Counted from the stretch's first letter, positions 43,428-52,863 are shown. The stretch: DNA of 64,000 nt from Peptostreptococcus faecalis (GCF_900240845.1 NZ_OERU01000001.1:951079-1015078); one strand, 5' to 3'. Made by a program: numbers and translations. The notes: generated by a model from the letters alone, not told the origin.

Positions 43428-44690
43428 CTATCTTAGAAAATATACTGTGTCTTCAACTACATTTTTCATAGCTTCAACTATGCCTGCTTTATCGACATCA
43501 TTAATATAACCTATCACCTCTTCTAAAGAAAGATTCGTCCTACTTATAAACTGATTATACACAAAGCTAGATTCTCCTGATACCGAGTCATATGACACAT
43601 TAAATGAATTTATCATACTTTTTTTAGCATTTTCTATTTCAAGATCACTTATAACTCCGTATTTTAAATCTTGTAATTCTTTTCTAATTAGCTCAAGAGC
43701 TCTTTCATAATTATCTATTTCTATTCCAGAATTAACCATCATAATGCTTTTATTTTTATCCAAACTAGATGACGCATAATAGCATAGGCTCTCTTTTTCC
43801 CTTACATTATTAAATAACTTAGAATGAGGTCCACCACCAAATATACTATTACCAAGTAACAGGCTATAATATTTCGGATAATCCATGTAATCTATCCCGC
43901 ATCTATATCCAATTACTAATTTACCTTGATTTATTCCCAAATCTTCAGTTATATAGTCAACATCTTTAGATTTTATGCTGTAGTCTTCTCTATCTATTTT
44001 TACTACATCCCCTCTTCTAAATTTGAATTTTTTCTCACAAATAGATTTTACATTCTGCTTATCGAAATCTCCTTCTATTGTTATAAATACATTTGAAGAA
44101 GATATAAACTCTAGATACATGTTGTATACATCCTTAGCTGTAATTTTATCTAAGTCCTCTACATATCCAATCGTATCAATAGAAAAAAGTTCATCCTTAC
44201 ACATATTCTGTATACATTTTGAATTAGCATAGCTTATTTTATTATTTATTTTTGAGTTTATTTCACTTCTTAAATTTTCTCTTTCAATATCTAACATTCC
44301 TGGATTTAGCTTATTTCCATCAACTATAATTGGATTGAATATAACCTCACACACAAAATCTAGTACATCTTCTATTATGGGCTCATCTACATACTTATCC
44401 GATATACTATAAAAAACGAACTTAGTAATAGATTTTTCCCCGTGCTTACTTATATCTATATCCATCCCCATTCCATACAGTTCATCTAATCTTTTTGAAA
44501 CATCTTGTATGCTTGGATATAAAGTAGTCCCTGACTGCATTAAACTGGCAAGAAGTGAAAGCACTGTGACTTCATCTCTTTTTAAATTTCTCTCGAAATA
44601 GATAGAGATAAAGTTAGTTTTAAACTTAGAGTTTTCTATTAACCCCAAAGAAACTCCTTTATCCAAAGTTATTATATTTGTATTTGACAT
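43428..44690 (-). CDS. M16 family metallopeptidase-like, inactive subunit (YmfF-like)
   Basis: 420 residues with the M16 fold, recognisable through the stretch ESLCYYASSSLDKNKSIMMV and the C-terminal domain. In place of the HXXEH motif it reads LLASLMQSGTTLYPS, so it should not bind zinc. It presumably forms a heterodimer with the active partner 41 nt downstream. The ATG has GGAAGG upstream. Confidence 0.85.
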   Translation of the reverse strand: MSNTNIITLDKGVSLGLIENSKFKTNFISIYFERNLKRDEVTVLSLLASLMQSGTTLYPSIQDVSKRLDELYGMGMDIDISKHGEKSITKFVFYSISDKYVDEPIIEDVLDFVCEVIFNPIIVDGNKLNPGMLDIERENLRSEINSKINNKISYANSKCIQNMCKDELFSIDTIGYVEDLDKITAKDVYNMYLEFISSSNVFITIEGDFDKQNVKSICEKKFKFRRGDVVKIDREDYSIKSKDVDYITEDLGINQGKLVIGYRCGIDYMDYPKYYSLLLGNSIFGGGPHSKLFNNVREKESLCYYASSSLDKNKSIMMVNSGIEIDNYERALELIRKELQDLKYGVISDLEIENAKKSMINSFNVSYDSVSGESSFVYNQFISRTNLSLEEVIGYINDVDKAGIVEAMKNVVEDTVYFLR

Positions 44691-44707
44691 ATTATACCTT
44701 CCTGTTT

Positions 44708-45163
44708 TTATTTTTTTACAAATCTTATATGACGCAGTGGAAGTTGATTTTCTATGATATTCCCATTGATATTAATACTATCTATATTAGCTATATCATT
44801 CAAAGCCATTACATCAGTTATTTTATTATGCGATATATTTAAAAATTCAAGCCTTCTTAATTTTTCTAATGGCCAAATATCTTCTACTTGGTTCTCATGG
44901 AAATCAAGATTTTCCAACTTTAAACACTCTCTAAGCGGAGATATATCATCTATCTCGTTAGTTGCGATATATAAAGATACAAGATTTTTAGCATTTTGAA
45001 TTCCCTCAATATTTTTTATTCCTTTTCCGTTCATATCAAGAATTTGAAATTTCTCCATCATTTCATCCGTAACTTCTTCTCCTGCAAATGCATTATCAAT
45101 TTTTTCTATGTAATTATCTATTATTGCTTTTTTAAAGTTCTCACATTTGAAATTAACTAGCAT
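44708..45163 (-). CDS. Small leucine-rich-repeat protein
   Basis: 151 residues from ATG 45163 with TAGGAGGA upstream. The frame is open further upstream to 45256, but that part has no ribosome binding site and no family match. After about 50 residues there are four to five leucine-rich repeats of ~22 residues (NLVSLYIATNEIDDISPL, LENLDFHENQVEDIWPL, LEFLNISHNKITDVMAL). No signal peptide, so it is likely cytoplasmic and a protein-binding module. The 17-nt gap suggests co-transcription with the M16 pair. Confidence 0.75.
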   Translation of the reverse strand: MLVNFKCENFKKAIIDNYIEKIDNAFAGEEVTDEMMEKFQILDMNGKGIKNIEGIQNAKNLVSLYIATNEIDDISPLRECLKLENLDFHENQVEDIWPLEKLRRLEFLNISHNKITDVMALNDIANIDSININGNIIENQLPLRHIRFVKK

Positions 45164-45258
45164 AAATTTTCCTCCTAATATATTTTTATGTCTATTTTTA
45201 TTTAATATTATACACCGTATTATACCACAAAAAGAGATTTTGATAAAATTGAGCATTA

Positions 45259-45293
45259 TAAAAACCCTGAGGATCGTATTCTCAGGGTTTTTT
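45259..45293 (-). terminator. Terminator between the LRR gene and ychF
   Basis: AAAACCCTGAG and CTCAGGGTTTTTT flank an eight-base loop. It lies 39 nt past the ychF stop on the minus strand, with U tracts in both directions. Confidence 0.85.
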
Positions 45294-45331
45294 AATTTAT
45301 TGTTTTGTTTTATGGAGTAATATTTTTTACC

Positions 45332-46429
45332 TTATACATTAAATTTAAACAATATAACATCTCCATCTTTTACAATGTACTCTTTTCCTTCAAGTCTTAC
45401 TAGCCCTTTTTCTTTTGCAGCAGACATAGTTCCGTGATCAACTAAATCATCAAATGCTATAGTTTCAGCCTTGATAAATCCTCTTTCAATATCTGAGTGA
45501 ATTTTACCTCCAGCTTGAGGAGCTTTTGTTCCATTTTTTATAGTCCAAGCCCTTACTTCCTGTGGACCAGCTGTTAAATAAGAAATCAAGCCTAGTAAAT
45601 GATATGATGATTTTATTAGTTTATCTAATCCAGACTCCTTCAGCCCAAGAGTTTCCAAGAATTCTATTTTTTCTTCATCAGTTTCTAGTTCTGATATTTC
45701 TGCTTCAATTTGAGCGCAAATAACTACTACTTCTGAATTTTCAGTAGCTGCAAATTCTCTTACTGCTTCTACCATTTCATTATCAGAACCATCATTTGCA
45801 AGATCATCTTCTGATACGTTTGCCATATATATAACTGGTTTTGAGCTGATCAAGTCTAGAGAGTTTACGAAATTCCAGTCATCTTCACTCATTTCCATTG
45901 TTCTTATACTTTTACCAGACTCTAATACTTCTTTAACGTTTTTTAAAATTTCTAACTCAGATTGTAACTTCTTATCAGCTTTTAAACCCTTTGTAGTTTT
46001 TGCTATTCTTCTATCAAGTATTTCTATATCAGAGAATATAAGTTCTAGATTAATTGTTTCTATATCTCTTAATGAATCTATTTTACCGTCAACATGAACT
46101 ACATTAGGATCTTCAAAACATCTTACTACATGCACAATAGCATCAACTTCTCTTATATTTGATAAGAATTTATTTCCTAAACCTTCTCCTTTTGATGCTC
46201 CTTTTACCAATCCAGCAATATCTACAAATTCTATTGCAGTTTGAATTATTTTTTTTGAATTATATAGTTCCTGAAGTTTGTCTAATCTTTTATCTGGAAC
46301 AGACACAACTCCAACATTCGAATCTATTGTACAAAAAGGATAATTTGCAGATTCAGCTCCTGCTTGTGTTATAGCGTTAAAAAGTGTACTTTTGCCCACG
46401 TTTGGCAATCCCACTATACCTAATTTCAT
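45332..46429 (-). CDS. ychF: Redox-regulated ATPase YchF (OBG family)
   Basis: 365 residues. P-loop [15 protein letters not shown]2/G3 [13 protein letters not shown] and [16 protein letters not shown], the atypical ATP-specifying [11 protein letters not shown] in place of NKxD, and a C-terminal TGS-like domain with [19 protein letters not shown]. It binds ATP rather than GTP and associates with ribosomes. It stands alone between two terminators. Confidence 0.95.
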   Translation of the reverse strand: MKLGIVGLPNVGKSTLFNAITQAGAESANYPFCTIDSNVGVVSVPDKRLDKLQELYNSKKIIQTAIEFVDIAGLVKGASKGEGLGNKFLSNIREVDAIVHVVRCFEDPNVVHVDGKIDSLRDIETINLELIFSDIEILDRRIAKTTKGLKADKKLQSELEILKNVKEVLESGKSIRTMEMSEDDWNFVNSLDLISSKPVIYMANVSEDDLANDGSDNEMVEAVREFAATENSEVVVICAQIEAEISELETDEEKIEFLETLGLKESGLDKLIKSSYHLLGLISYLTAGPQEVRAWTIKNGTKAPQAGGKIHSDIERGFIKAETIAFDDLVDHGTMSAAKEKGLVRLEGKEYIVKDGDVILFKFNV

Positions 46430-46661
46430 AGTATATAACCTCCAATTTATAATTATTTATTTTATGAATCTATTATATTTAGCGTATTTATTAAATTAGA
46501 AGCAATTTTATTTTAAAATTTAAAATAAATATTGCACAAACAAAAAAACTTATAACTGCAAAATCTTCTAAAATACACTACAAGCCAAAATATATTATAA
46601 ACTAAAAAAACTATATTATCAATCATTTGATTAATTCAATTTAACTAATTTTCTAAAACAA
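46430..46661. other. AT-rich intergenic region upstream of ychF
   Basis: About 230 nt with no credible open reading frame. It holds the ychF ribosome binding site (GGAGG) and presumably its promoter, which I could not fix. The only structured part is the terminator at 46662-46700. Confidence 0.5.
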
Positions 46662-46700
46662 AAGGGCCATAGTATAAATAAGCTTAATACTATAGCCCTT
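46662..46700 (-). terminator. Terminator after the rhodanese operon
   Basis: AAGGGCCATAGTAT and ATACTATAGCCCTT pair with one mismatch around an 11-nt loop, 31 nt past the stop of the small membrane protein. Confidence 0.75.
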
Positions 46701-46730
46701 AAATATATTTAATCTAACATATTTTATTAC

Positions 46731-47141
46731 TTACTTTTTTATTTTAGAGTGTTTAAAGTTTATTACCAACTTTATGGTTTCCGAGATTAATACTACGACA
46801 ATACTTATTAGTGCATAATAGTACGTAAATAACTTTTGTTGATTGAAATAAACCGTAACAAAAATTGATACTATTAACAATATCGAACTAATAAAAAAAT
46901 CAAATTTTTTTATACTATTATTTTTGTAGTTTAAGTATATATTCAGCGCAAGCATTATCAATAATAATACAATCAAAATGACAATATTATTATTATTGAA
47001 TATTCCTTCTGAAAACCACACATTTTTATACGTTACATGTCTCATCATACCCATTCTTGAGTTAGCAAAATAATTCACTACAAAGAAAGCGACTATTCCC
47101 AGTAGTTCAAGAATATAAGATATTATTTTTATTGGTTTCAT
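46731..47141 (-). CDS. Hypothetical four-helix membrane protein
   Basis: 136 residues with four hydrophobic segments (about 8-26, 52-70, 82-100, 105-125) and basic ends. No family is recognised. It lies 15 nt after the triple-rhodanese lipoprotein gene and before a terminator, so the two form a two-gene operon. It may help the lipoprotein, but nothing in the sequence says how. The ATG has AAGG upstream. Confidence 0.6.
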   Translation of the reverse strand: MKPIKIISYILELLGIVAFFVVNYFANSRMGMMRHVTYKNVWFSEGIFNNNNIVILIVLLLIMLALNIYLNYKNNSIKKFDFFISSILLIVSIFVTVYFNQQKLFTYYYALISIVVVLISETIKLVINFKHSKIKK

Positions 47142-47156
47142 ATTAATTACCTTAAA

Positions 47157-48557
47157 TTAAAAATCATTTTTTGAATCAGGCTTTTTCATATTATTAGGCG
47201 CACCTACTTGAACTGGAAGACTCTTATCCATTTGCCATAAGTTCCATCCACCATCATATATTACAAAATTGTCCCAACCCATCATCTGAGTCATTTCCCA
47301 AGATATTGCAGCTCTCCATCCTGTTCCACAGTAAAAAGCTCCCTTATCTTCTTTCTTTATTCCTTGAGCTTCCCATAACTGAGCTAATTCCAATGGATTT
47401 CTCAAAGTATTATCTGGGTCATAATAATCTTGCATATTTGCAGCATCAGATCCTGCAAATCCCCAAATAGCACCCTTAGGTTCACCCTTTTCTGGAATAT
47501 AATCATATCCACTAGTCTTTCCTATGTATTCATCCCAAGATCTAACACTTATAAGTTTTAAACCTTCCGATTTCATCTTTGCATCAGCTTCTTTTGCAGT
47601 GGATATATTGAATTGAGGGTTCATTGGAACAGTAGCTTTAAATGAATCTACCTTTTTAGGAATATTTACTTTTGTTTCTACAGGTAGTTTTGCACTTTCC
47701 CATGCCTGTAATCCTCCATTAAGTACTTTCACGTCTTCTACTCCCGCCCATCTAAGAGCAAACATAACTCTATATGCTGCAGATTGGTCGTTTGAATAAA
47801 GCACTATTGTTTTGTCCTTTGTTATTCCTAGATCCTGAAGATTTTTTTGTATTACTTCTGGCTTAGATAGGTTCCACTCCGGTCCATTTTCAATTAAATC
47901 AGTATTAAAGTGATAAGCTCCCTTAATATGTGATTTATTATAGTCTTTAGCTTGGTCAACTGGACCCCATGAAACTTCAAAAATAGCATATTCACTAGAT
48001 TCATATGATTCTGGTTTGTTTCCATCCATCAAATCTTTCAACCACTCAGAGTTTACTAATTGTGAATATCTTTCGAACTTAACTAATTTGTTTTTATCGT
48101 TTTTAACGTATTCATCAAATTTATCGTATGCTAATACGTTATATCCTAGTTCTTTAAGTAATCCGCCTACCTTATCAACATTTTTCTTATCAGTATCATA
48201 AACTACTACTTTTTTGTCTTTTTTGATACCTTTGTCTTCTACAAATTTAGAAAGTTTTTCTTTTTTTACCTTTCCTACCCAGTCTGATGTATACTGAACC
48301 GCACCTTCAATATGTCCTCCTCTAGACTGATCTTTTTGCTTAAATCCATTATAATAACTATCATTTCTTGTGTCTACGAAAATATACTCATCGTTGCCCA
48401 CATTTTTCTCTACATCAGCAGTAGAAATTGTTTCAAGCTTTACATTGCTTTTTGTCTCTTCATTTGAAGATTCCGCTTTTTTGTTAGAGCATCCAGTAAG
48501 AACTAGACCTGCTACTAAAAAAGTAGATAAAACACCGTATTTAATTTTTTTATTCAT
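47157..48557 (-). CDS. Triple-rhodanese lipoprotein
   Basis: 466 residues. A lipoprotein signal peptide ends at LTGC (Cys23), so it should be diacylated by Lgt and face outside. Three rhodanese domains follow: about 42-160 (VVVYDTDKK, Asp121 at the Cys position), about 190-300 (IVLYSNDQSAAYR, Ser255 at the Cys position) and about 325-450 (GAFYCGTGWRAA, Cys410). Only the last keeps the sulfur-accepting Cys. It is co-transcribed with a four-helix membrane protein. Sulfurtransferase activity outside the membrane is predicted; the substrate is not known. The ATG has GGAGGG upstream. Confidence 0.85.
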   Translation of the reverse strand: MNKKIKYGVLSTFLVAGLVLTGCSNKKAESSNEETKSNVKLETISTADVEKNVGNDEYIFVDTRNDSYYNGFKQKDQSRGGHIEGAVQYTSDWVGKVKKEKLSKFVEDKGIKKDKKVVVYDTDKKNVDKVGGLLKELGYNVLAYDKFDEYVKNDKNKLVKFERYSQLVNSEWLKDLMDGNKPESYESSEYAIFEVSWGPVDQAKDYNKSHIKGAYHFNTDLIENGPEWNLSKPEVIQKNLQDLGITKDKTIVLYSNDQSAAYRVMFALRWAGVEDVKVLNGGLQAWESAKLPVETKVNIPKKVDSFKATVPMNPQFNISTAKEADAKMKSEGLKLISVRSWDEYIGKTSGYDYIPEKGEPKGAIWGFAGSDAANMQDYYDPDNTLRNPLELAQLWEAQGIKKEDKGAFYCGTGWRAAISWEMTQMMGWDNFVIYDGGWNLWQMDKSLPVQVGAPNNMKKPDSKNDF

Positions 48558-48587
48558 ATTTTAACCCTCCTTTTTTTAGTCAAGTCA

Positions 48588-48596
48588 ATTATACCA
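48588..48596 (-). promoter_or_regulatory. Extended -10 promoter of the rhodanese operon
   Basis: TGGTATAAT on the minus strand, about 30 nt ahead of the rhodanese start codon. The -35 is weak. The opposite strand of the same 240-nt region holds the DUF308 promoter. Confidence 0.6.
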
Positions 48597-48763
48597 TATA
48601 TATTAATATATAAGATTATTATTTTATTTTTTCATTTTTATTTAATTATATATAGATTTTTTCTATATATAATTTGTTGATATAGTTAAAATCGATACCT
48701 TAAAACAATAATTTTTATTATTTGTTTTAATTTAACATATTTTTATTATTTTCTTCTCTATTA

Positions 48764-48772
48764 TGCTATAAT
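48764..48772 (+). promoter_or_regulatory. Extended -10 promoter of the DUF308 gene
   Basis: TGCTATAAT on the plus strand, 27 nt before the start codon of the DUF308 gene, with ACAGGAGG as ribosome binding site in between. Confidence 0.6.
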
Positions 48773-48799
48773 TAAATAAAATAACACAGGAGGATAAAA

Positions 48800-49363
48800 A
48801 TGAATAAGGATAACAAAATAGATCTATTGATAGGAATTGTGCTAATTATTTTTTCTGTGCTTTCTTTTATTGCACCTCAGCAAACTTTTTCTTATTTGTC
48901 TTATTTAATTGCTATAATTCTTTTAATAAGAGGTTTGTATAATATTTTTGTATATTTAAGATTAAAAAACACATGGTACCCTAAAAACATTACCTTTTTG
49001 ATAGTTGGAATTTTAATTTCGGTGTTAGGTATAATCTTCTTACTAAAACCGACTTTTGCGCACACGACTTTTTCTTATGTATTAGCCATTTGGTTTATAT
49101 ATGATGCGATTAATAACTTTTTCTCGTTTTCTATCTTAAAGGACATAGACTTTAAATTACTTATTACATTTATAACTGCAAATGCTCTTACTGTAATGTG
49201 TGCAATTTTAATATTTATAAATCCTTGGATATCATATATTCCTTTGTCTAATATATTCGGAATTGCTTTTATATTACTTGGAGTCGAGCACATTATATTC
49301 TCAATTACAGGAAGAAAAAACTCACATATTCCAAATAAAATAACAAAAAGAAATTTGAACTAA
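48800..49363 (+). CDS. DUF308 (HdeD-like) membrane protein
   Basis: 187 residues, with six hydrophobic helices in two repeats of three (for example IDLLIGIVLIIFSVLSFIAP, FLIVGILISVLGIIFLLKP, and FGIAFILLGVEHIIF). DUF308/HdeD proteins are poorly characterised membrane proteins linked in E. coli to acid stress. It is one of only three plus-strand genes in the window and is transcribed divergently from the rhodanese lipoprotein, so the two might answer the same signal. The ATG follows AGGAGG. Confidence 0.82.
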   Translation: MNKDNKIDLLIGIVLIIFSVLSFIAPQQTFSYLSYLIAIILLIRGLYNIFVYLRLKNTWYPKNITFLIVGILISVLGIIFLLKPTFAHTTFSYVLAIWFIYDAINNFFSFSILKDIDFKLLITFITANALTVMCAILIFINPWISYIPLSNIFGIAFILLGVEHIIFSITGRKNSHIPNKITKRNLN

Positions 49364-49367
49364 AAAT

Positions 49368-49395
49368 AAGCCTTGTAATGTATATTACAAGGCTT
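49368..49395. terminator. Bidirectional terminator between DUF308 gene and murE
   Basis: A perfect 12-bp stem (AAGCCTTGTAAT, complement at 49384-49395) with a four-base loop and T runs on both strands. Transcription converges here. Confidence 0.85.
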
Positions 49396-49407
49396 TTGTT
49401 GTATTAA

Positions 49408-50895
49408 TTAATTATTCTTTTTAAGTATTCTAGCAGCAGCGTTTATAACTTCGCCTTTTTCGTCGTAGAACACTCTTTCTCCATTCACATATTGATATTT
49501 TTCATGTCCCTTGCCTGCTATTACGACCATGTCTCCATCAGTTGCTATTTCAAGGGCCTTTTGTATTGCTTCGGCTCTATCAACTATTTTAATTACCTCG
49601 CTTTTAGAATTATGAAAACACTCTGCTATATCATTGATAATCTGCATTGGATCTTCATCATCAGGGTTATCTGTCGTTAAAATTGATACGTCACAAAGCT
49701 CCGCAGCTACCTCTCCTAACTCTTTTCTTCTTATAGCTGTTCTTCCGCCTACAGATCCAAATAAACAGATCATTCTGTTTGGTTTATATTGTAATAATGT
49801 TTTTAAAACATTTTCTAAACTCATTCCATTATGTGCATAATCAACAACTACAGTTGCATATGGTAAAACAGGTAAAACTTCAACTCTACCATCTACTTTA
49901 GCTTTTGAAAGCGCACCTAGATATTTCTCTTTATCTAAATCCAAACACTCGCATGTAGAAATCACAGCTAGAGCATTGTAAATACTAAATTCTCCTGGAG
50001 AAGATATAGATGTATGGATAGGAGTTTCTCCTTTTTCTATGTAGTCAAACTCAGCTCCTAATGAATCTTCACTTCTTGTAAGAGTAATATTTGTCGCTTT
50101 TAAGTCACTCTCTTTTTCAATAGAAAAAGTTTTTATTTCACAATCTGCATTTTCTATCATATAATCTGAATTTTCATCATCTAAATTGATTATTCCATAT
50201 TTGCATAATTTGAATAGCTGACTCTTACAGTATCTATAATCTTCAAAAGTAGGGTGTTCTTTTGGCCCAATATGGTCAGGAGATAAGTTTGTATATATTC
50301 CTATATCAAAATTAACATCATTTACCCTTTGCATCATTAAACCACCAGAAGACACTTCCATTGCTACGCATTCTACACCCGCATCGACCATTTTTCTGAT
50401 CGTCTTGTGAATTTCATAGCTTTCCGGTGTAGTGTTTACAGTCTTTCCTTCGTAGTCATTATAGAAAATACCATTTGTTCCTATAACTCCAGTATTCATT
50501 CCGGATTCATCTAACACTGACTTTAGATAATTTGAAATGGTTGTTTTTCCTTTTGTTCCGGTAACCCCAATCACTTTAATTTTTTCTGATGGTCTATCAA
50601 AAAAGTTGTTAGACATTTTTGATAAAGCAGATCTACTACAAGATACTAACAGCTTTACACTATCTTCAGGAAGCTTAATATTTCTGTTGACTACGAATAC
50701 TCTACATCCTCTTTCGTATGCTTTATCTATATAGTCATGCCCATCTACTGTTTCGCCTTCTATAGCAACAAAAATTTGATTTTCACTAGCTAGCCTAGAG
50801 TCATATGCTATTCCCTCGATTTCAACCTCATCTAGAGTATCTAATTTTGCGTTGGAAATATATTCTAACCCTTCAATAATTCTGCTAAGTTTCAT
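49408..50895 (-). CDS. murE: UDP-MurNAc-dipeptide:diamino acid ligase MurE, non-DAP type
   Basis: 495 residues from ATG 50895 with AGAGGAGA upstream; the 50910 start is a TTG with no separate site. P-loop VTGTKGKTTISNYL (about 111-124), substrate loop and C-terminal domain. The motif that selects the third residue of the stem peptide reads DNPD at 409-412 (TTDNPDDEDP). DAP-adding enzymes have DNPR, whose Arg contacts the second carboxylate, so this enzyme should add lysine or another diamine such as ornithine. It ends the operon with aspartate racemase and the D-Asp ligase. Confidence 0.93.
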   Translation of the reverse strand: MKLSRIIEGLEYISNAKLDTLDEVEIEGIAYDSRLASENQIFVAIEGETVDGHDYIDKAYERGCRVFVVNRNIKLPEDSVKLLVSCSRSALSKMSNNFFDRPSEKIKVIGVTGTKGKTTISNYLKSVLDESGMNTGVIGTNGIFYNDYEGKTVNTTPESYEIHKTIRKMVDAGVECVAMEVSSGGLMMQRVNDVNFDIGIYTNLSPDHIGPKEHPTFEDYRYCKSQLFKLCKYGIINLDDENSDYMIENADCEIKTFSIEKESDLKATNITLTRSEDSLGAEFDYIEKGETPIHTSISSPGEFSIYNALAVISTCECLDLDKEKYLGALSKAKVDGRVEVLPVLPYATVVVDYAHNGMSLENVLKTLLQYKPNRMICLFGSVGGRTAIRRKELGEVAAELCDVSILTTDNPDDEDPMQIINDIAECFHNSKSEVIKIVDRAEAIQKALEIATDGDMVVIAGKGHEKYQYVNGERVFYDEKGEVINAAARILKKNN

Positions 50896-50925
50896 TTGTT
50901 CTCCTCTCAAATTTTTAAATAAGAT

Positions 50926-51636
50926 CTAATTATTTTTTAGTTTTTTTTCTGATTTCAATATTACCTGTCTTGCCAATACTTCTGATGAATCTACGTAAAA
51001 ATCATTCGGTAATTTTTTATCTTTTTTAATAATAGACAGCTCTGTGCAACCTAGTATAGCACAATCACAACCATTCGATTTTAAATCATCTATTATTTCG
51101 TTAAATGTATTCATATTAGCCTTTTTACCAGCTTTTACATCTTCATATATAATCTTCATAACCTTATTTTGTATCTCCTCGTCGACTACATAATAATCAA
51201 CTTTTTTAGCTTCGCACATGTTTTGATATAGCTTAGTCTGTATATTGCCTGTAGTGGCCAAAATACCAATTTTTTTATGACCATCATCTATTGCATGTTG
51301 CACAGTTTCTTCAACCATATTAAGCAGAGGAACATTTACACTTTTAGAAATTTCTTCATAAAAGTAATGAGCCGTGTTACAAGTCAATACTATAAAGTCA
51401 ACACCTGCTGCTTCTAATCTCTTTGCATCTTCCACGATTTGATCTAGAGGACTGTCATCAGATTTTCCAACTATATATGCCGTCCTGTCTGGAGTAGTCG
51501 CTCTATTTATAATGATCATATCCACGTGTTCTTGATCTATACTGGCCTCAGTCATTTCTACCACTAAATCATAAAAATATACAGTAGCCATCGGACCCAA
51601 CCCACCTAAAACACCAACAGTTTTTCCTTTTGACAT
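50926..51636 (-). CDS. racD: Aspartate/glutamate racemase family protein
   Basis: 236 residues. PLP-independent two-cysteine racemase: [17 protein letters not shown] opening, Cys86 in [10 protein letters not shown] and Cys197 in LGCTELSII. The GLGPMAT opening fits aspartate racemases rather than MurI. It should supply D-aspartate. It lies 15 nt after the ATP-grasp gene and 30 nt before murE, which points to a role in the cross-bridge. The ATG has TAGGAG upstream. Confidence 0.88.
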   Translation of the reverse strand: MSKGKTVGVLGGLGPMATVYFYDLVVEMTEASIDQEHVDMIIINRATTPDRTAYIVGKSDDSPLDQIVEDAKRLEAAGVDFIVLTCNTAHYFYEEISKSVNVPLLNMVEETVQHAIDDGHKKIGILATTGNIQTKLYQNMCEAKKVDYYVVDEEIQNKVMKIIYEDVKAGKKANMNTFNEIIDDLKSNGCDCAILGCTELSIIKKDKKLPNDFYVDSSEVLARQVILKSEKKLKNN

Positions 51637-51651
51637 ATTTTTATCTCCTAT

Positions 51652-52863
51652 TTATTTACAGTATTTCTTAAATTTTCTTTTTTGATTTATATTATATAAT
51701 TCTATATACAATTTTCTTTTGAAATTTCCCTTTAAATCATAATCATAGTAAAAAGCACTCGCGCTTTTGCCTTCTTTCTCAAGCTTTTTACACTGATCCA
51801 CAAGATCTTTATTTTCCACATATTTGTACACAATTGAACTTGGTATAACATGCCAATAAAACGGATCTCTCTGTATCTTTAATTCTAAGTCTTTTTTATA
51901 CACTCTGTCTTCAACTACGTATCTAGCAATATTATTTCCAGAAGAAGTAACATAATTATTGCTTCTCCCTTGTCTTAGGTTAATTTCAAATACCTTAAAC
52001 TTACCATCTCTACTATCATACTTTATATCAAAATTTGAAAATCCTACAAAACCTATTTCTTCTAAGAAAGTTTTATATTTATTCATTAATTCTTCTTCAT
52101 ATTCTGTAATAATAGCAGCGTGATTTCCTATTCCCTTTGGAGTATGTTCTTCTAACAATACGTGACCTAAACACATCATTTTTACTTTTCCGTTTATATC
52201 AGAATAACATGTCAATACTCTCATGTTTTCATCTTTTCCAGGTATAAAGTCTTGTATTATCATACTTTTTTCATATCCATGAGAATATATTTCCTTAATT
52301 ATAGTATTGAATTCTTCTTCATCATTTACTATATAGGCTTTATTCATACCTTCGAACGAATGTTGGAAAAAAGATATGCTATCAGAAGCCTTTACAATCA
52401 CAGGATATTTAAATCCAAAGTCCCTTGTTTCATCTCCATTATTATATATATATGTCTTTGGGTAATCTAGTCCATATTTTTCACACACTTCATAAAAAGA
52501 TTCTTTTTCTACTAATTTATTCTTAAGATCTGAGTCAATATAAGGAACTATAAATTTTGTTTTTAATTTGTCCCTATTGTCTATAATCAGCTCTGCATAT
52601 TCATCAGTGCATCCCATTAAAATAAGCTTTTCGTCATCATTATGCTTATCAGCTTCATCTAGAAGTATGTCTACAAACATATCTTCGTTTGTTATGTTAG
52701 GTTCTATTCTAAAGTCGATTATCTTACTATCTTTCGTTGCTCCTAAAGGATATCGACCAAATGCAATAGATTTGACACCATATTCCTCATGAAATGCTCT
52801 AGCAACACTATAGCAGTTAAGATCTCCACCACATAATATGGGTTGAATTTTAATATTTCCCAC
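51652..52863 (-). CDS. ATP-grasp ligase, probable D-aspartate ligase for the peptidoglycan cross-bridge
   Basis: 403 residues from GTG 52863 after AGGTG. Begins IQPILCGGDLNCYSVARAFHEEYG, in the style of the D-aspartate ligase Asl of Enterococcus faecium and its relatives. ATP-grasp features: PVIVKASDSISFF, MIIQDFIPGKDENMRVL and the metal-binding end FEINLRQGRSNNYV. It would join D-Asp to the lysine side chain of UDP-MurNAc-pentapeptide. The gene is first in the operon with aspartate racemase and murE, which fits this exactly. Other carboxylate-amine ligase roles are possible without the context. Confidence 0.8.
   Translation of the reverse strand: MGNIKIQPILCGGDLNCYSVARAFHEEYGVKSIAFGRYPLGATKDSKIIDFRIEPNITNEDMFVDILLDEADKHNDDEKLILMGCTDEYAELIIDNRDKLKTKFIVPYIDSDLKNKLVEKESFYEVCEKYGLDYPKTYIYNNGDETRDFGFKYPVIVKASDSISFFQHSFEGMNKAYIVNDEEEFNTIIKEIYSHGYEKSMIIQDFIPGKDENMRVLTCYSDINGKVKMMCLGHVLLEEHTPKGIGNHAAIITEYEEELMNKYKTFLEEIGFVGFSNFDIKYDSRDGKFKVFEINLRQGRSNNYVTSSGNNIARYVVEDRVYKKDLELKIQRDPFYWHVIPSSIVYKYVENKDLVDQCKKLEKEGKSASAFYYDYDLKGNFKRKLYIELYNINQKRKFKKYCK

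Noticed and set aside
45164-45256. N-terminal extension of the LRR protein (MLNFIKISFCGII...)
   Set aside because: It could be read as a hydrophobic signal, but there is no ribosome binding site, and AGGAGG stands before ATG 45163.
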